From Burkholderiales bacterium (GTDB taxonomy: Bacteria; Pseudomonadota; Gammaproteobacteria; Burkholderiales; Casimicrobiaceae), in contig JANXNO010000580.1 of NCBI GenBank assembly GCA_025354075.1, positions 1-16,761 on the forward strand: a stretch of DNA of 16,761 nucleotides, read 5' to 3'. The position numbers and the translations under genes are program-made. Shown here piece by piece: positions 7,398 to 15,964 of the stretch (the stretch's first letter is position 1; every line of letters starts with the position of its first letter). The notes below the pieces were generated by a model that saw only the letters and a program-made list of their open reading frames with translations, was not told where the DNA came from and did not search any database.

Positions 7398-8173
7398 GGC
7401 TTGTATGCGCCTTCAATCTGATAACGCCCCGCAGGATGCGTCAGCCGCGCTTGCGTAATCGGCACGCCACGATTGGTAGTGCGTCGTGACACGATGAGAC
7501 AAGGATCGGTCTGCTTCAAGCCCAGCAGCTTCGCTTCACGTGCGGAGGGCAATCCAGCCTCGACGGAAAAGTGCGCCTCCCACAATGGAGCCACATCGAG
7601 CAGGTAGTGCGTTGGCGTTACTTGTGTGAAATCAACCGACAAATAGTCCGGCGCACATTCGGGATTGACATAACGGTCCTCGCATTGCAGCGGCACGCCG
7701 TTTTCATGGTGGACGATCAGCGTGTGAAAAACCCGAGAGCCTGCAATCACGCCAAGTCGTTGCGCAACGGTAGCGGTCGCGACTTCATCTTTCACCAGAT
7801 GCACCGTTGCGTGATGCGTATGCCCACGCGCCAGAATTTCTTCATGGATGTCACGAATTGTCAACGATGACGACACGCGATTTAGTTGCGCCGCGAAGGT
7901 GCCAACGCCCTGTACCCGATCAATCAGCCCTTCCAGTTGCAGCTCACGCAGCGCGCGGTTCACGGTCATGCGGCTTACGCCAAATTGCGCGACCAGCTCC
8001 GCTTCCGACGGCATCAGTGCGCCCGGCGTCCAGTCACCCGCCGCCAGCCGCCCCTTCAAGTGCTGCTTGACCTGCTCGAAGGGTGCCACTTTGCCGCTTG
8101 CGAATCGAACGCGTTTGCCGGCATTCTTCACAAGCGCGCTTGCTATTGATCGAACCTTGGTCGCGGTTTTCAT
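7394..8173 (-). CDS. hutC: histidine utilization repressor, GntR/HutC family
   Basis: The 259-residue product has an N-terminal GntR winged helix (about residues 28-97: FEQVKQHLKGRLAAGDWTPG, then PSEAELVAQFGVSRMTVNRA, then GLIDRVQGVGTF) and a C-terminal UTRA effector domain (about 110-250, including PLQCEDRYVNPECAPDYL and the end ARLTHPAGRYQIEG). Known HutC proteins repress hut genes and release DNA on binding urocanate. The gene is first in the minus-strand operon and divergent from hutU; the shared 109-base region holds a perfect palindrome, so it probably controls both arms and itself. Residues 1-25 are a basic extension before the conserved helix; ATG 8173 is the first start in the frame. 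Confidence 0.95.
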   Translation of the reverse strand: MKTATKVRSIASALVKNAGKRVRFASGKVAPFEQVKQHLKGRLAAGDWTPGALMPSEAELVAQFGVSRMTVNRALRELQLEGLIDRVQGVGTFAAQLNRVSSSLTIRDIHEEILARGHTHHATVHLVKDEVATATVAQRLGVIAGSRVFHTLIVHHENGVPLQCEDRYVNPECAPDYLSVDFTQVTPTHYLLDVAPLWEAHFSVEAGLPSAREAKLLGLKQTDPCLIVSRRTTNRGVPITQARLTHPAGRYQIEGAYKP

Positions 8174-8201
8174 GCGGCAATGCTACTGCAAAATTTACCG
8201 C

Positions 8202-8230
8202 TTGCATCAACTTGTCTAGACAAGTATAGT
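8202..8230 (+). promoter_or_regulatory. sigma70-type promoter of hutU with embedded operator
   Basis: TTGCAT (8202-8207) and TATAGT (8225-8230) are separated by exactly 17 bases. This would start transcription near 8237-8238, leaving a leader of about 45 bases before the hutU start. The spacer is occupied by the HutC palindrome, so repressor and polymerase could not bind together. Confidence 0.7.
8210..8225. promoter_or_regulatory. HutC operator, perfect 16-bp palindrome
   Basis: ACTTGTCTAGACAAGT is fully self-complementary. Known HutC operators have the form CTTGTATGTACAAG or similar, and here the CTTGT...ACAAG half-sites have the same spacing. Position between divergent hutC and hutU supports control of both. 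Confidence 0.8.
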
Positions 8231-8282
8231 TCCGACTTTGGCGATCTGCTCTATTCGTTCAACACAAGCTTTAGGTGACGTG

Positions 8283-9986
8283 ATGACCCACCCGAACCAC
8301 CCACCGATCCATGCCCTACCGCGCACCGTTCGCTCGCCGCGCGGCACGGATCTGTCCTGCAAAAACTGGCTAATCGAGGGCGCATATCGCATGCTGCAAA
8401 ACAACCTCGATCCCGAGGTTGCCGAGAACCCCGATGCGCTGGTTGTGTACGGAGGCATTGGCAAGGCCGCGCGCAACTGGGATTGCTTCGAGGCGATTCT
8501 CAAGAGTCTGCGTGAACTGGGCGAGGACGAGACGCTACTGATTCAGTCAGGTAAACCGGTCGGTGTTTTCCGCACCCATGCTGATGCGCCACGCGTGCTG
8601 ATTGCCAACTCGAATCTTGTGCCCAAGTGGGCCACATGGGAGCACTTCAACGAGCTGGATCGCAAGGGCCTGATGATGTATGGCCAGATGACGGCTGGCT
8701 CTTGGATTTACATCGGCACGCAGGGCATTGTGCAGGGCACGTACGAGACGTTCGTTGAAGCGGGGCGACAGCATTACAACGGCAGCCTTGCCGGCCGCTG
8801 GATTCTGACGGCGGGCCTAGGTGGCATGGGTGGCGCGCAGCCGCTCGCCGCCACGTTTGCGGGCGCGTGTTCGCTGAACATCGAATGCCAACAGTCGAGC
8901 ATTGACTTTCGTTTGCGTACGCGCTATCTCGATGAGCAGGCGACCAACCTCGGTGACGCGCTGGCGCGCATCAAAAAGTACACCAACGAAAAGCGCGCGA
9001 TCTCAATTGGCTTGCTTGGCAACGCGGCAGAACTTCTCCCGGAGTTGGTGCGCCGCGCAAAAGCGGACGGACTTCGCCCCGATCTGGTGACCGACCAAAC
9101 CTCCGCGCACGATCTGGTCAACGGCTATTTGCCGATGGGCTGGACGCTACAACAGTGGCAAGCAGCGCGCGCGGATGAGAGCCAATTTGCAGCTTTGCGC
9201 GACGCGGCGGCGAAGTCTTGCGCGCAACATGTGCAAGCGATGATCGACTTTGCCGACATGGGCATTCCGACGGTCGATTACGGCAACAACATTCGTCAAG
9301 TGGCGTTCGACAAAGGTGTTAAACGCGCTTTCGACTTCCCGGGATTCGTGCCCGCCTACATTCGCCCGCTGTTTTGTCGTGGCGTTGGCCCATTCCGCTG
9401 GGTTGCGCTGTCGGGTGACCCCGAGGACATTCGCAAAACGGATGCGAAGATCAAGGAGCTCTTTCCAGACGACACGCATCTGCATCGTTGGCTTGACATG
9501 GCGGGCGAGCGTATTGCGTTTCAGGGTTTACCAGCGCGCATCTGCTGGATCGGGCTCGGCGAGCGTCATCGCGCGGGGTTGGCGTTCAACGAGATGGTGA
9601 AATCGGGCGAGCTGAAAGCGCCGATTGTGATCGGTCGCGATCATCTGGATTCAGGTTCAGTGGCGTCGCCCAATCGCGAGACGGAGTCGATGATGGATGG
9701 TTCGGACGCAGTGTCCGACTGGCCGTTGCTCAACGCACTTCTCAACACAGCGGGCGGTGCGACCTGGGTATCGCTGCACCATGGGGGCGGCGTGGGTATG
9801 GGTTACTCGCAGCACTCTGGTGTGGTGATTGTGTGTGATGGCACCGATGCGGCTGCTAAACGCATTGAGCGCGTGCTGTGGAACGACCCAGCGACAGGCG
9901 TCATGCGCCATGCCGATGCGGGCTACGAAATCGCGAAGCAAAGCGCTCGCGAATGGGGCCTCAACCTGCCGATGCTCGCTGCGTAA
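8283..9986 (+). CDS. hutU: urocanate hydratase
   Basis: Adds water to urocanate to form imidazolonepropionate, using tightly bound NAD+ as an electrophile. The 567-residue product has the family length and contains the NAD-binding [12 protein letters not shown] (178-189), YGNNIRQVA (333-341), [19 protein letters not shown] (355-373) and [14 protein letters not shown], whose Cys421 corresponds to the conserved active-region cysteine. The C-terminal part has [22 protein letters not shown] at 8273-8278 precedes GTG 8280 and ATG 8283; I use ATG 8283. The upstream in-frame ATG at 8238 falls at the predicted transcription start, so it is not used. It is the first gene of the plus-strand hut transcript, with hutH 24 bases downstream. 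Confidence 0.96.
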   Translation: MTHPNHPPIHALPRTVRSPRGTDLSCKNWLIEGAYRMLQNNLDPEVAENPDALVVYGGIGKAARNWDCFEAILKSLRELGEDETLLIQSGKPVGVFRTHADAPRVLIANSNLVPKWATWEHFNELDRKGLMMYGQMTAGSWIYIGTQGIVQGTYETFVEAGRQHYNGSLAGRWILTAGLGGMGGAQPLAATFAGACSLNIECQQSSIDFRLRTRYLDEQATNLGDALARIKKYTNEKRAISIGLLGNAAELLPELVRRAKADGLRPDLVTDQTSAHDLVNGYLPMGWTLQQWQAARADESQFAALRDAAAKSCAQHVQAMIDFADMGIPTVDYGNNIRQVAFDKGVKRAFDFPGFVPAYIRPLFCRGVGPFRWVALSGDPEDIRKTDAKIKELFPDDTHLHRWLDMAGERIAFQGLPARICWIGLGERHRAGLAFNEMVKSGELKAPIVIGRDHLDSGSVASPNRETESMMDGSDAVSDWPLLNALLNTAGGATWVSLHHGGGVGMGYSQHSGVVIVCDGTDAAAKRIERVLWNDPATGVMRHADAGYEIAKQSAREWGLNLPMLAA

Positions 9987-10010
9987 CTTCCACTCTTATT
10001 CGGACTTCCT

Positions 10011-11567
10011 TTGACTAATTACCTGCTCAATGTCGGTGCGCTGGCACTCGATGATCTGCAAACGCTGCACGCGGGCGGTGTCTCGCTGGCCCTGCCAGCA
10101 TCGGCACGCACCGCGATCCGCGCCAGTCACAAAATCGTTGCCGATGCAGCGGCGGGTGACGCGCCGGTGTATGGCGTCAACACCGGATTCGGCAAGCTCG
10201 CGAACAAGCGCATCAGCGCTGCCGAACTCGACACGCTGCAACTGAACCTGATCCGCTCGCATTCGGTTGGCGTCGGCGAGCCACTCGCACCGCCCGTCAT
10301 TCGGCTGATGCTTGCGCTCAAGGCAGCCAGCCTCGCACGTGGCTATTCGGGTTGCCGGGAAATCGTCGTCGACACGCTGCTCGCGGTCTACAACGCGGGG
10401 CTGATTCCTTATGTGCCTAGTCAGGGTTCAGTCGGCGCATCAGGTGATCTTGCACCGCTCGCGCACATGACGCTCGCGCTGCTTGGCGAGGGCGAAATGC
10501 TCGAAGACGGCCAGCGAGTTCCAGCCTCTGCAGCACTTGCCAAGGCCGGTATCGAGCCGCTAAAGCTCGCTGCGAAAGAAGGCCTCGCACTCATCAACGG
10601 CACGCAAACGTCGACCGCACTTGCGCTGCACGCGCTTCTCACGTTCGAGCCTGTGTTGGAGGCCGCGCTCGTGATTGGCGCGCTCACGGTAGACGCGGCG
10701 CGCGGCAGCGATGGGCCATTCGATCCGCGCATCCATGCGGTGCGTGGGCAGCCGGGGCAGATTGATGTGGCAAAGTATTACCGCGCGTTGCTCGCGGGCA
10801 GCGAGATTCGTCATTCGCATGAAGAGAACGATGATCGCGTTCAGGACCCGTATTGCCTGCGCTGTCAGCCGCAAGTGGTCGGCGCATGTCTAGATCAGTT
10901 GCGTCATGCAGCGCTCGTGTTGCTGCGTGAAGCCAATGCGGTGACTGACAATCCTCTGGTGTTTGCCGACACGCAGGAAATGATTTCCGGTGGCAACTTT
11001 CATGCTGAACCAGTCGCACTGGCGTGCGACGCGATGGCGGTTGCCATTGCCGAAGTCGGTGCGATTGCCGAGCGTCGTATCGCGATGTTGATTGATGGCA
11101 GCGTGTCGCGATTGCCACCTTTCCTGACCGCCGACGCGGGCTTAAATTCCGGATTCATGATTGCGCATGTCACCGCCGCATCCTTGGCCAGTGAGAACAA
11201 ATCACTCGCGCATCCGGCCAGCGTCGACAGCCTGCCTACGTCGGCCAATCAGGAAGATCATGTCTCGATGGCGACTTTCGCGGCGCGTCGTTTGCAGGCC
11301 ATGATCGCGAATACATCGCACATTCTGGGCATCGAACTACTGGCTGGTGCGCAGGGTATCGAATTCTTGCGGCCTTTGCAAACATCCGCCGCGCTTGAAG
11401 AGGCACACGGTTTGCTACGCCATGTGTGTGCATCAATTTCGACTGATCGCTACATGGCCCCGGAGATTGAACGTGCGACACTGCTCGTTCGCAACGGTGC
11501 GCTGTCAAAAGTTTTTCGCGCCCTACCCGGCTCCGCTAATTTGCCCGCGCTTTGGATACCCATTTAG
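10011..11567 (+). CDS. hutH: histidine ammonia-lyase
   Basis: Removes ammonia from L-histidine to make urocanate, the first step and source of the HutC inducer. The 518-residue product carries Ala143-Ser144-Gly145 in GSVGASGDLAPLAHM, which cyclises to the MIO prosthetic group, and Tyr54 in VYGVNTGFGKLA. Further family segments are LINGTQTSTAL, QDPYCLRCQPQVVGA and the EDHVSMATFAARRL stretch. The frame starts with TTG 10011 (MTNYLLNVGAL); no ATG in frame is available before the conserved region and no strong Shine-Dalgarno is visible, so expression may depend on coupling to hutU, whose stop is 24 bases upstream. Confidence 0.96.
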   Translation: MTNYLLNVGALALDDLQTLHAGGVSLALPASARTAIRASHKIVADAAAGDAPVYGVNTGFGKLANKRISAAELDTLQLNLIRSHSVGVGEPLAPPVIRLMLALKAASLARGYSGCREIVVDTLLAVYNAGLIPYVPSQGSVGASGDLAPLAHMTLALLGEGEMLEDGQRVPASAALAKAGIEPLKLAAKEGLALINGTQTSTALALHALLTFEPVLEAALVIGALTVDAARGSDGPFDPRIHAVRGQPGQIDVAKYYRALLAGSEIRHSHEENDDRVQDPYCLRCQPQVVGACLDQLRHAALVLLREANAVTDNPLVFADTQEMISGGNFHAEPVALACDAMAVAIAEVGAIAERRIAMLIDGSVSRLPPFLTADAGLNSGFMIAHVTAASLASENKSLAHPASVDSLPTSANQEDHVSMATFAARRLQAMIANTSHILGIELLAGAQGIEFLRPLQTSAALEEAHGLLRHVCASISTDRYMAPEIERATLLVRNGALSKVFRALPGSANLPALWIPI

Positions 11568-11595
11568 CCACCCATTTTTGAAAAGGAATTGACTT

Positions 11596-12543
11596 ATGAA
11601 GAAGACACTCATCGCCGCAACCCTCAGCGCCTGCGTGGCACTGCCGACGCTGGCACAAGAAACCAAAGTCGCCATCGGTATGTCCGGTTGGACCGGCTTT
11701 GCGCCGTTGACGCTGGCGAAAGAAGCGGGCCTGTTCAAAAAGTATGGCCTTGATGTTTCGATCAAGAAAATTCCGCAGAAAGACCGTCACCTTGCGATCG
11801 CATCTGGCGACGTTCAGTGCGCGGCAACGACGGTAGAAACTTGGATCGGCTGGAACGCTGCGGGCGTTGCTACGACACAGATTTTTCAGCTTGACAAGAG
11901 CTACGGCGCGGACGGCATGGTGGTGAAACCCGGTGTCGCGAAGATCAGTGATCTTAAGGGCAAGACGGTCGCCGCAAGCGCACCAGGCACTTCGCCCTAT
12001 TTCGCTCTAGCATGGATGCTCAAGAAAAATGGCATGACGGTGAAAGACGTGAAGCTCGTGAGCCTTGAGCCACAAGCCGCCGCCAACGCGATCATCGCGG
12101 GCACGGCCGATCTGGACGCTGCAATGACCTACGAGCCCTACCTTTCGAGCGTCCGCGCCAAGCCAGAAGCAGGCAAGATCATCGCAACGACGCTCGACTA
12201 CCCGATGGTGATGGACACGTTCGGTTGTACGCCCAAGTTCCTGACCGAGAATCCAAAGGCGGCACAGGGTCTGGCGGATGCGTACTTCGACGCACTGGCG
12301 ATGATCAAATCTGATCCAAAAAAGAGCTTCGAGATCATGGGTGCGGACGTGAAGCAAGCGGGCGATGCGTTCGAAAAGAGCCAGGCATTTTTGCGCTGGC
12401 AGGACAAGGCTGCAAATCAGAAATTCTTTGCCGGCGAGCATGCTCAGTTCAGCAAGGAAGCGGCGGATTTGTTGCTGGAGATTGGTGTGATTAAGGCGAT
12501 TCCCGATTTGTCTAAATTGGCGGATACGCGGTTTATCAAGTAG
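11596..12543 (+). CDS. ABC transporter periplasmic binding protein (NMT1/SsuA/TauA type)
   Basis: The 315-residue product begins with a signal peptide (MKKTLIAATLSACVALPTLA, then QETK). The mature part has the fold markers of the NMT1/SsuA-like group: GMSGWTGFAPLTLAKEAGLF, the strand GLDVSIKKI, ASGDVQCAATTVET, ISDLKGKTVAASAPGTS and AIIAGTADLDAAMTYEPYL. AAGGAA sits 7 bases before ATG 11596. It follows hutH by 28 bases and is followed by permease and ATPase genes. Members of this group bind sulfonates, nitrate, pyrimidine precursors and other small ligands; the location suggests histidine, urocanate or a related compound, but that is inference only. Confidence 0.88.
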   Translation: MKKTLIAATLSACVALPTLAQETKVAIGMSGWTGFAPLTLAKEAGLFKKYGLDVSIKKIPQKDRHLAIASGDVQCAATTVETWIGWNAAGVATTQIFQLDKSYGADGMVVKPGVAKISDLKGKTVAASAPGTSPYFALAWMLKKNGMTVKDVKLVSLEPQAAANAIIAGTADLDAAMTYEPYLSSVRAKPEAGKIIATTLDYPMVMDTFGCTPKFLTENPKAAQGLADAYFDALAMIKSDPKKSFEIMGADVKQAGDAFEKSQAFLRWQDKAANQKFFAGEHAQFSKEAADLLLEIGVIKAIPDLSKLADTRFIK

Positions 12544-12554
12544 GCTCTTCGGCT

Positions 12555-12593
12555 CCCTCACCCTAGCTTCTCCCGCGAGGGGAGAGGGGACAA
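12555..12593. repeat. CCCTCACCCTAG-type hairpin repeat inside the ABC operon
   Basis: CCCTCACCCTAG (12555-12566) is followed by a hairpin of CTTCTCCC and GGGGAGAGG, the same family as at 3102-3142. It stands between the binding-protein gene and the permease gene. REP-like hairpins there often stabilise the upstream message and lower downstream expression, which would suit the larger need for binding protein. Confidence 0.65.
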
Positions 12594-12635
12594 ACTGCCG
12601 GGCATTTCCGCCACTCGCGCTTCACGACTCAGCCA

Positions 12636-13415
12636 ATGAAACCACTCACTCCGGTCTCCCCCACCGCCCGCATCGCGCTCGGCATCTCATTCTTCGCGCT
12701 GTTTATAGCGGTGTGGTCGCTCGCGACGTTCGGTGGTTTCGTATCGAAAACGTTTCTCGCTGACCCTATCATGATGGTGAAGAGCGGCTACACATTACTC
12801 ACCGAGATGGACTTCGCGAAGGACATCGGCATGACGGTGTGGCGCGTGCTCGGCGGCTTCCTGCTCGCTGCTGTATTGGCTTTACCGCTCGGTGTGATGA
12901 TGGGCGCGTACAAGCCCATCGAGGCGTTCTTTGAACCGTTCGTTTCGTTTGCTCGCTACCTGCCTGCGTCGGCATTCATTCCATTGCTGATTCTATGGGC
13001 GGGCATTGGTGAAGCGCAAAAGCTCGCGGTGATTTTTATCGGTTCGTTCTTTCAACTGGTGCTCATGATCGCTGTGGTCGTCGGCAACACGCGACGTGAT
13101 CTGGTGGAGGCTGCTTACACATTGGGGGCGACCGACGCGAGCCTCGTCAAGCGCGTGCTGATTCCCGGCGCAGCGCCCGAGATTGCGGAGATTCTGCGCA
13201 TGGTGCTGGGCTGGGCGTGGACGTATGTGATCGTCGCTGAACTGATAGGCGCATCGAGTGGCATCGGCCACATGATTACTGACTCGCAGGCGTTGCTTGC
13301 CACCGATCAAATCATCTTCGGCATCATTGTGATCGGGCTGATCGGATTGATTAGCGACCTGTTTTTCAAGGTCGCCAATCGTAAGCTTTTCCCGTGGGCA
13401 CAGCTCGGCAAATGA
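12636..13415 (+). CDS. ABC transporter permease (NitT/TauT type)
   Basis: The 259-residue inner-membrane protein has about six hydrophobic segments: LGISFFALFIAVWSLATFGG at the start, FLLAAVLALPLGVMMG, PASAFIPLLILWAGIG, LAVIFIGSFFQLVLMIAVVV, TYVIVAELIG and FGIIVIGLIGLISDLFF. The EAA loop that contacts the ATPase is EAAYTLGATDASLVKRVLIP. It belongs to the BPD_transp_1 group with SsuC and TauC. No clear Shine-Dalgarno precedes ATG 12636. It is separated from the binding-protein gene by a 92-base gap holding a repeat, and lies 15 bases before the ATPase gene. Confidence 0.9.
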   Translation: MKPLTPVSPTARIALGISFFALFIAVWSLATFGGFVSKTFLADPIMMVKSGYTLLTEMDFAKDIGMTVWRVLGGFLLAAVLALPLGVMMGAYKPIEAFFEPFVSFARYLPASAFIPLLILWAGIGEAQKLAVIFIGSFFQLVLMIAVVVGNTRRDLVEAAYTLGATDASLVKRVLIPGAAPEIAEILRMVLGWAWTYVIVAELIGASSGIGHMITDSQALLATDQIIFGIIVIGLIGLISDLFFKVANRKLFPWAQLGK

Positions 13416-13430
13416 GCGCGGAATAGCAGC

Positions 13431-14216
13431 ATGAGCATCCTCTCCATTCGCGGCGTTTCGCGCAGCTTCGAGACCGCGGGTCGTGCACCAACCATAGCGC
13501 TACAAGCCACCGATCTTGAAGTCGAAGAGAACGATTTCATCACCATTCTCGGCCCTTCGGGTTGCGGCAAAAGCACCTTGCTTCGCATCGTCGCGGGACT
13601 CGACAAACAGTCATCGGGCGAGGCTTTGCTCGATGGCAAACGCATCGAAGGGCCGAGCGCAGGTCGCGGCATGGTGTTTCAAAGCTACACGCTGTTTCCG
13701 TGGCTCACCGTGCTCGACAACGTTTGCTTTGGGCTGCGAGAACGCAATTTACCGCGCGCGGAGCAACTTGAAATCGCCAACGCTTTCATTCAGAAGGTCG
13801 GACTGCGCGGTTTCGAAAATCACTTCCCCAAGCAACTCTCCGGCGGCATGCAACAGCGCACCGCCCTCGCCCGCGCTCTAGCCAACAATCCGCGCATGCT
13901 GCTGATGGACGAGCCGTTTGGTGCGTTGGATCACCAGACGCGGGAGCTGATGCAGGAGCTGCTGCTCGGTATTTGGGAGGCGGAAAAAAAGACCGTGCTC
14001 TTCGTCACTCACGACATTGACGAGGCCGTTTTCATGGGCAGTCGCGTGGTGGTGATGAGCGCGCGACCCGGGCGCATCAAGCTCAATCGCGAAGTGCCGC
14101 TGCCACATCCGCGTCACTATTCGATAAAGACGACGCCAGTTTTCTCAGAGCTCAAAGCGGAGCTGATGGAGCAGGTTCGCGCGGAAGTTATCGCGAGCCA
14201 GAACATCGCTGCGTGA
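13431..14216 (+). CDS. ABC transporter ATP-binding protein (SsuB/TauB type)
   Basis: The 261-residue ATPase has Walker A GPSGCGKS (41-48), Q-loop [11 protein letters not shown] (81-91), signature LSGGMQQR (136-143), Walker B RMLLMDEP (155-162), D-loop GALD, and H-loop His194 in FVTHDIDEA. All catalytic residues are present. The [15 protein letters not shown] segment is typical of the nitrate/sulfonate/taurine group. It completes the three-gene importer after hutH. Its stop codon abuts the stop of the convergent FHA-EAL gene, with the two stops forming TGATCA. Confidence 0.93.
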   Translation: MSILSIRGVSRSFETAGRAPTIALQATDLEVEENDFITILGPSGCGKSTLLRIVAGLDKQSSGEALLDGKRIEGPSAGRGMVFQSYTLFPWLTVLDNVCFGLRERNLPRAEQLEIANAFIQKVGLRGFENHFPKQLSGGMQQRTALARALANNPRMLLMDEPFGALDHQTRELMQELLLGIWEAEKKTVLFVTHDIDEAVFMGSRVVVMSARPGRIKLNREVPLPHPRHYSIKTTPVFSELKAELMEQVRAEVIASQNIAA

Positions 14217-15386
14217 TCAACCCCTCCACGATGAGACCGTGATTTCACGAATGCCGTTCGCCACATAGTCCGGCGTGTAGGCCCAGCCTGTTTCAGGCAA
14301 AGCAGGCCTGCCAGTGAGAAATCCCTGGATCAAATCAAAGTGCATGTCGGCGCAGGCACGCGCTTCGGCGGTTGTCTCCACGCCCTCGGCAAGCGCCGTC
14401 GCGCCAACGTCATGCACGATACGCACCAGTTGCGCGACGAGTTGACGCTTCTTCGGGTTCGCGCGATCCAGATCGCGAATCAGCCCCATGTCGAACTTCA
14501 CAAAATGTGGCGGCACCTCGGCCAGCTCTATCAATCGTGCTTGCCCCGCACCGAAATCATCGTAGGCAAATCTCACATTCATTGCAGCAAGACGGTCAGC
14601 CATGTCTCGTACGTCGGCAATCCGGGTGATCGCCGTTTCATGCACTTCCACAACGAGCTTTACGCCAGGTACCATCGCACGCAGCAGCTCAATCGAGCGA
14701 TAGAACGGCGCAGTGAACATCTCCTTCGGGTGCGCATTGACAAACAGCGTCGCATCGCCCGCAAAGGTCGCGGCAGCCGACAGTCCGGCCCAACGAAATG
14801 CCTCGCTGAGTTCCACCTCTTTGCCCAGGCGCCCCGCCATCGCGAACATGCCCATCGGCGACTGCGGCAAGCCCTCGACGCAGCCGCGCCCAAGCACTTC
14901 AAACGCACGCAACCGCCCGTCGCTGACACTGACAATCGGTTGCAGTGCGGCGCGCACCGTCTTGCCTTTCAGCATCGCAGTGAACTGCCGTTCTTCGACC
15001 ACAAAGTGATCGCTCAAAATCGGCGCACGACCGACGATGATGGTCTTGTCGTCGTTCTGATGCGCCAACGCGGCGAGTAACGACGGATCAATTCGGCGAA
15101 TGCGAAATTCTGTGACCCCAAAGTGAACGACGTCACCTTCATCTACCAGCGCTGAACCATGAACCTGAATGCGATTGACGAAGGTACCGTTACCGCTGTT
15201 GAGGTCGATCACGCGCAGCGAGCCACCGATATCCTGCTCAATCCGGGCATGCTGGCGCGACGTTTCTGCCGACAAGATTGCGAGGTCGCACGCTGCGTCA
15301 CGACCGACGACGAACGGAAATCGTGCGATGTGAACGAGCGAATTCGCACTATCGTTCGACACACCTTCCAGGCACCAGTTCTCCAT
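14217..15386 (-). CDS. FHA-EAL fusion protein, probable cyclic-di-GMP phosphodiesterase
   Basis: The 389-residue protein joins an N-terminal FHA domain (about 5-100: VVGRDAACDLAI, TSRQHARI, DLNSGNGTFVN), which in other proteins binds phosphothreonine peptides, to a C-terminal EAL domain (about 135-370). Residues matching EAL catalysis are Glu163 in EVLGR (EVL for EAL), Asn217, Glu247 and Glu250 in VEVHET, Asp276-Asp277 in DDFGAG, Lys297, Glu334 in AEGVET and Gln354 in IQGF. The set looks complete, so cyclic-di-GMP hydrolysis is likely, possibly gated by a phosphorylated partner. There is no signal peptide or membrane segment, so it is cytoplasmic. GAGAG lies a few bases before ATG 15386. No kinase or GGDEF gene is nearby. 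Confidence 0.9.
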   Translation of the reverse strand: MENWCLEGVSNDSANSLVHIARFPFVVGRDAACDLAILSAETSRQHARIEQDIGGSLRVIDLNSGNGTFVNRIQVHGSALVDEGDVVHFGVTEFRIRRIDPSLLAALAHQNDDKTIIVGRAPILSDHFVVEERQFTAMLKGKTVRAALQPIVSVSDGRLRAFEVLGRGCVEGLPQSPMGMFAMAGRLGKEVELSEAFRWAGLSAAATFAGDATLFVNAHPKEMFTAPFYRSIELLRAMVPGVKLVVEVHETAITRIADVRDMADRLAAMNVRFAYDDFGAGQARLIELAEVPPHFVKFDMGLIRDLDRANPKKRQLVAQLVRIVHDVGATALAEGVETTAEARACADMHFDLIQGFLTGRPALPETGWAYTPDYVANGIREITVSSWRG

Positions 15387-15655
15387 CGACTCTCTTTCAA
15401 CAAACTTCTCGCAGACGCTCTCGCCAGTCTAAGCTGGGTTCGCGTTTTTCAGATTGTAAGAACGTGCAGGCTTGCTTCATACACAAGATAGTCCAGACCG
15501 TGTTGGACTCGAATCAGCTTTATTTGACAAGCCCCATCGAATTAGGGTTGCCGACCTCTTTGTGGGTAAGTCGACTTTTTGACTTAAATCGAACAAGGTC
15601 CAATATATATAAGCACTTCAGCCAAAAGCTGTATGACGGAAAAGTCTGCCCAGAA
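15387..15655. other. intergenic stretch with no recognised gene
   Basis: AT-richer than the housekeeping genes to the left. It holds the upstream region of the FHA-EAL gene and a 10-bp palindrome AAGTCGACTT (15568-15577). A 27-codon minus-strand frame (15480-15397) ends 10 bases before the FHA-EAL start but lacks a ribosome-binding site. No protein family could be recognised in any frame. Confidence 0.5.
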
Positions 15656-15922
15656 CTAGATTACGCAGGTCAGCACCGATACCCGGAATTGTTCAAACCA
15701 ATCCGAGCGGCTGCATCGTTGCGAGCACACAATTCTGACCTGCTCCCATTGCAGGTGAATGACGTTGTGTGGACTGGCGAGTTTGCCCAGTCGCCTCTCG
15801 ATCAAGTTGCCGTGACCGTCATAGCGGTGTTGGCGGTGGGCCTGCGTGGGGGTGCAGGTGGGCCTGCCAATGGTGCGGATGGGTGTGTTGTGTGTGTTGT
15901 GTGTGGTGTGCCATTGTCGACA
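15656..15922 (-). pseudogene. remnant of an Rhs core (YD repeat) gene
   Basis: On the minus strand the frame is open from a TGA at 15925 to a TAG at 15658-15656 and reads, in its middle, RYDGHGNLIERRLGK, then NVIHLQWEQ. The YDxxGNLxxR plus a later tryptophan is the YD-repeat pattern of Rhs proteins. No start codon precedes the motif in frame and the sequence after LQWEQ no longer resembles Rhs. The part before it is a GT/CA-rich tract (15881-15912) that reads as a His/Thr/Asn run. I therefore call it a decayed piece of Rhs core left downstream of the toxin-immunity pair, not a working gene. Confidence 0.65.
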
Positions 15923-15964
15923 TCACCGCTTCGACGCAGCGCCCATTAAATCGAGACCGCCTCT

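Noticed and set aside
14340..15080. Plus-strand open frame of 246 codons inside the FHA-EAL gene
   Set aside because: Opposite strand of a clear FHA-EAL coding region; high His/Arg/Gln content as expected for a shadow.
15397..15480. 27-codon minus-strand frame just before the FHA-EAL gene, a possible leader peptide
   Set aside because: No ribosome-binding site, no regulatory-type codon run and no attenuator hairpin; cannot be told from chance.
15881..15912. GT-rich tract as a CRISPR or tandem-repeat array
   Set aside because: Irregular short GTGT runs without spacers; explained as low-complexity DNA in the Rhs relic.
15278..15949. Long plus-strand open frame of 223 codons over the FHA-EAL start and the following gap
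   Set aside because: It starts antisense to the FHA-EAL gene, shows no family, has no ribosome-binding site, and its end is antisense to the Rhs relic including the GT-rich tract.
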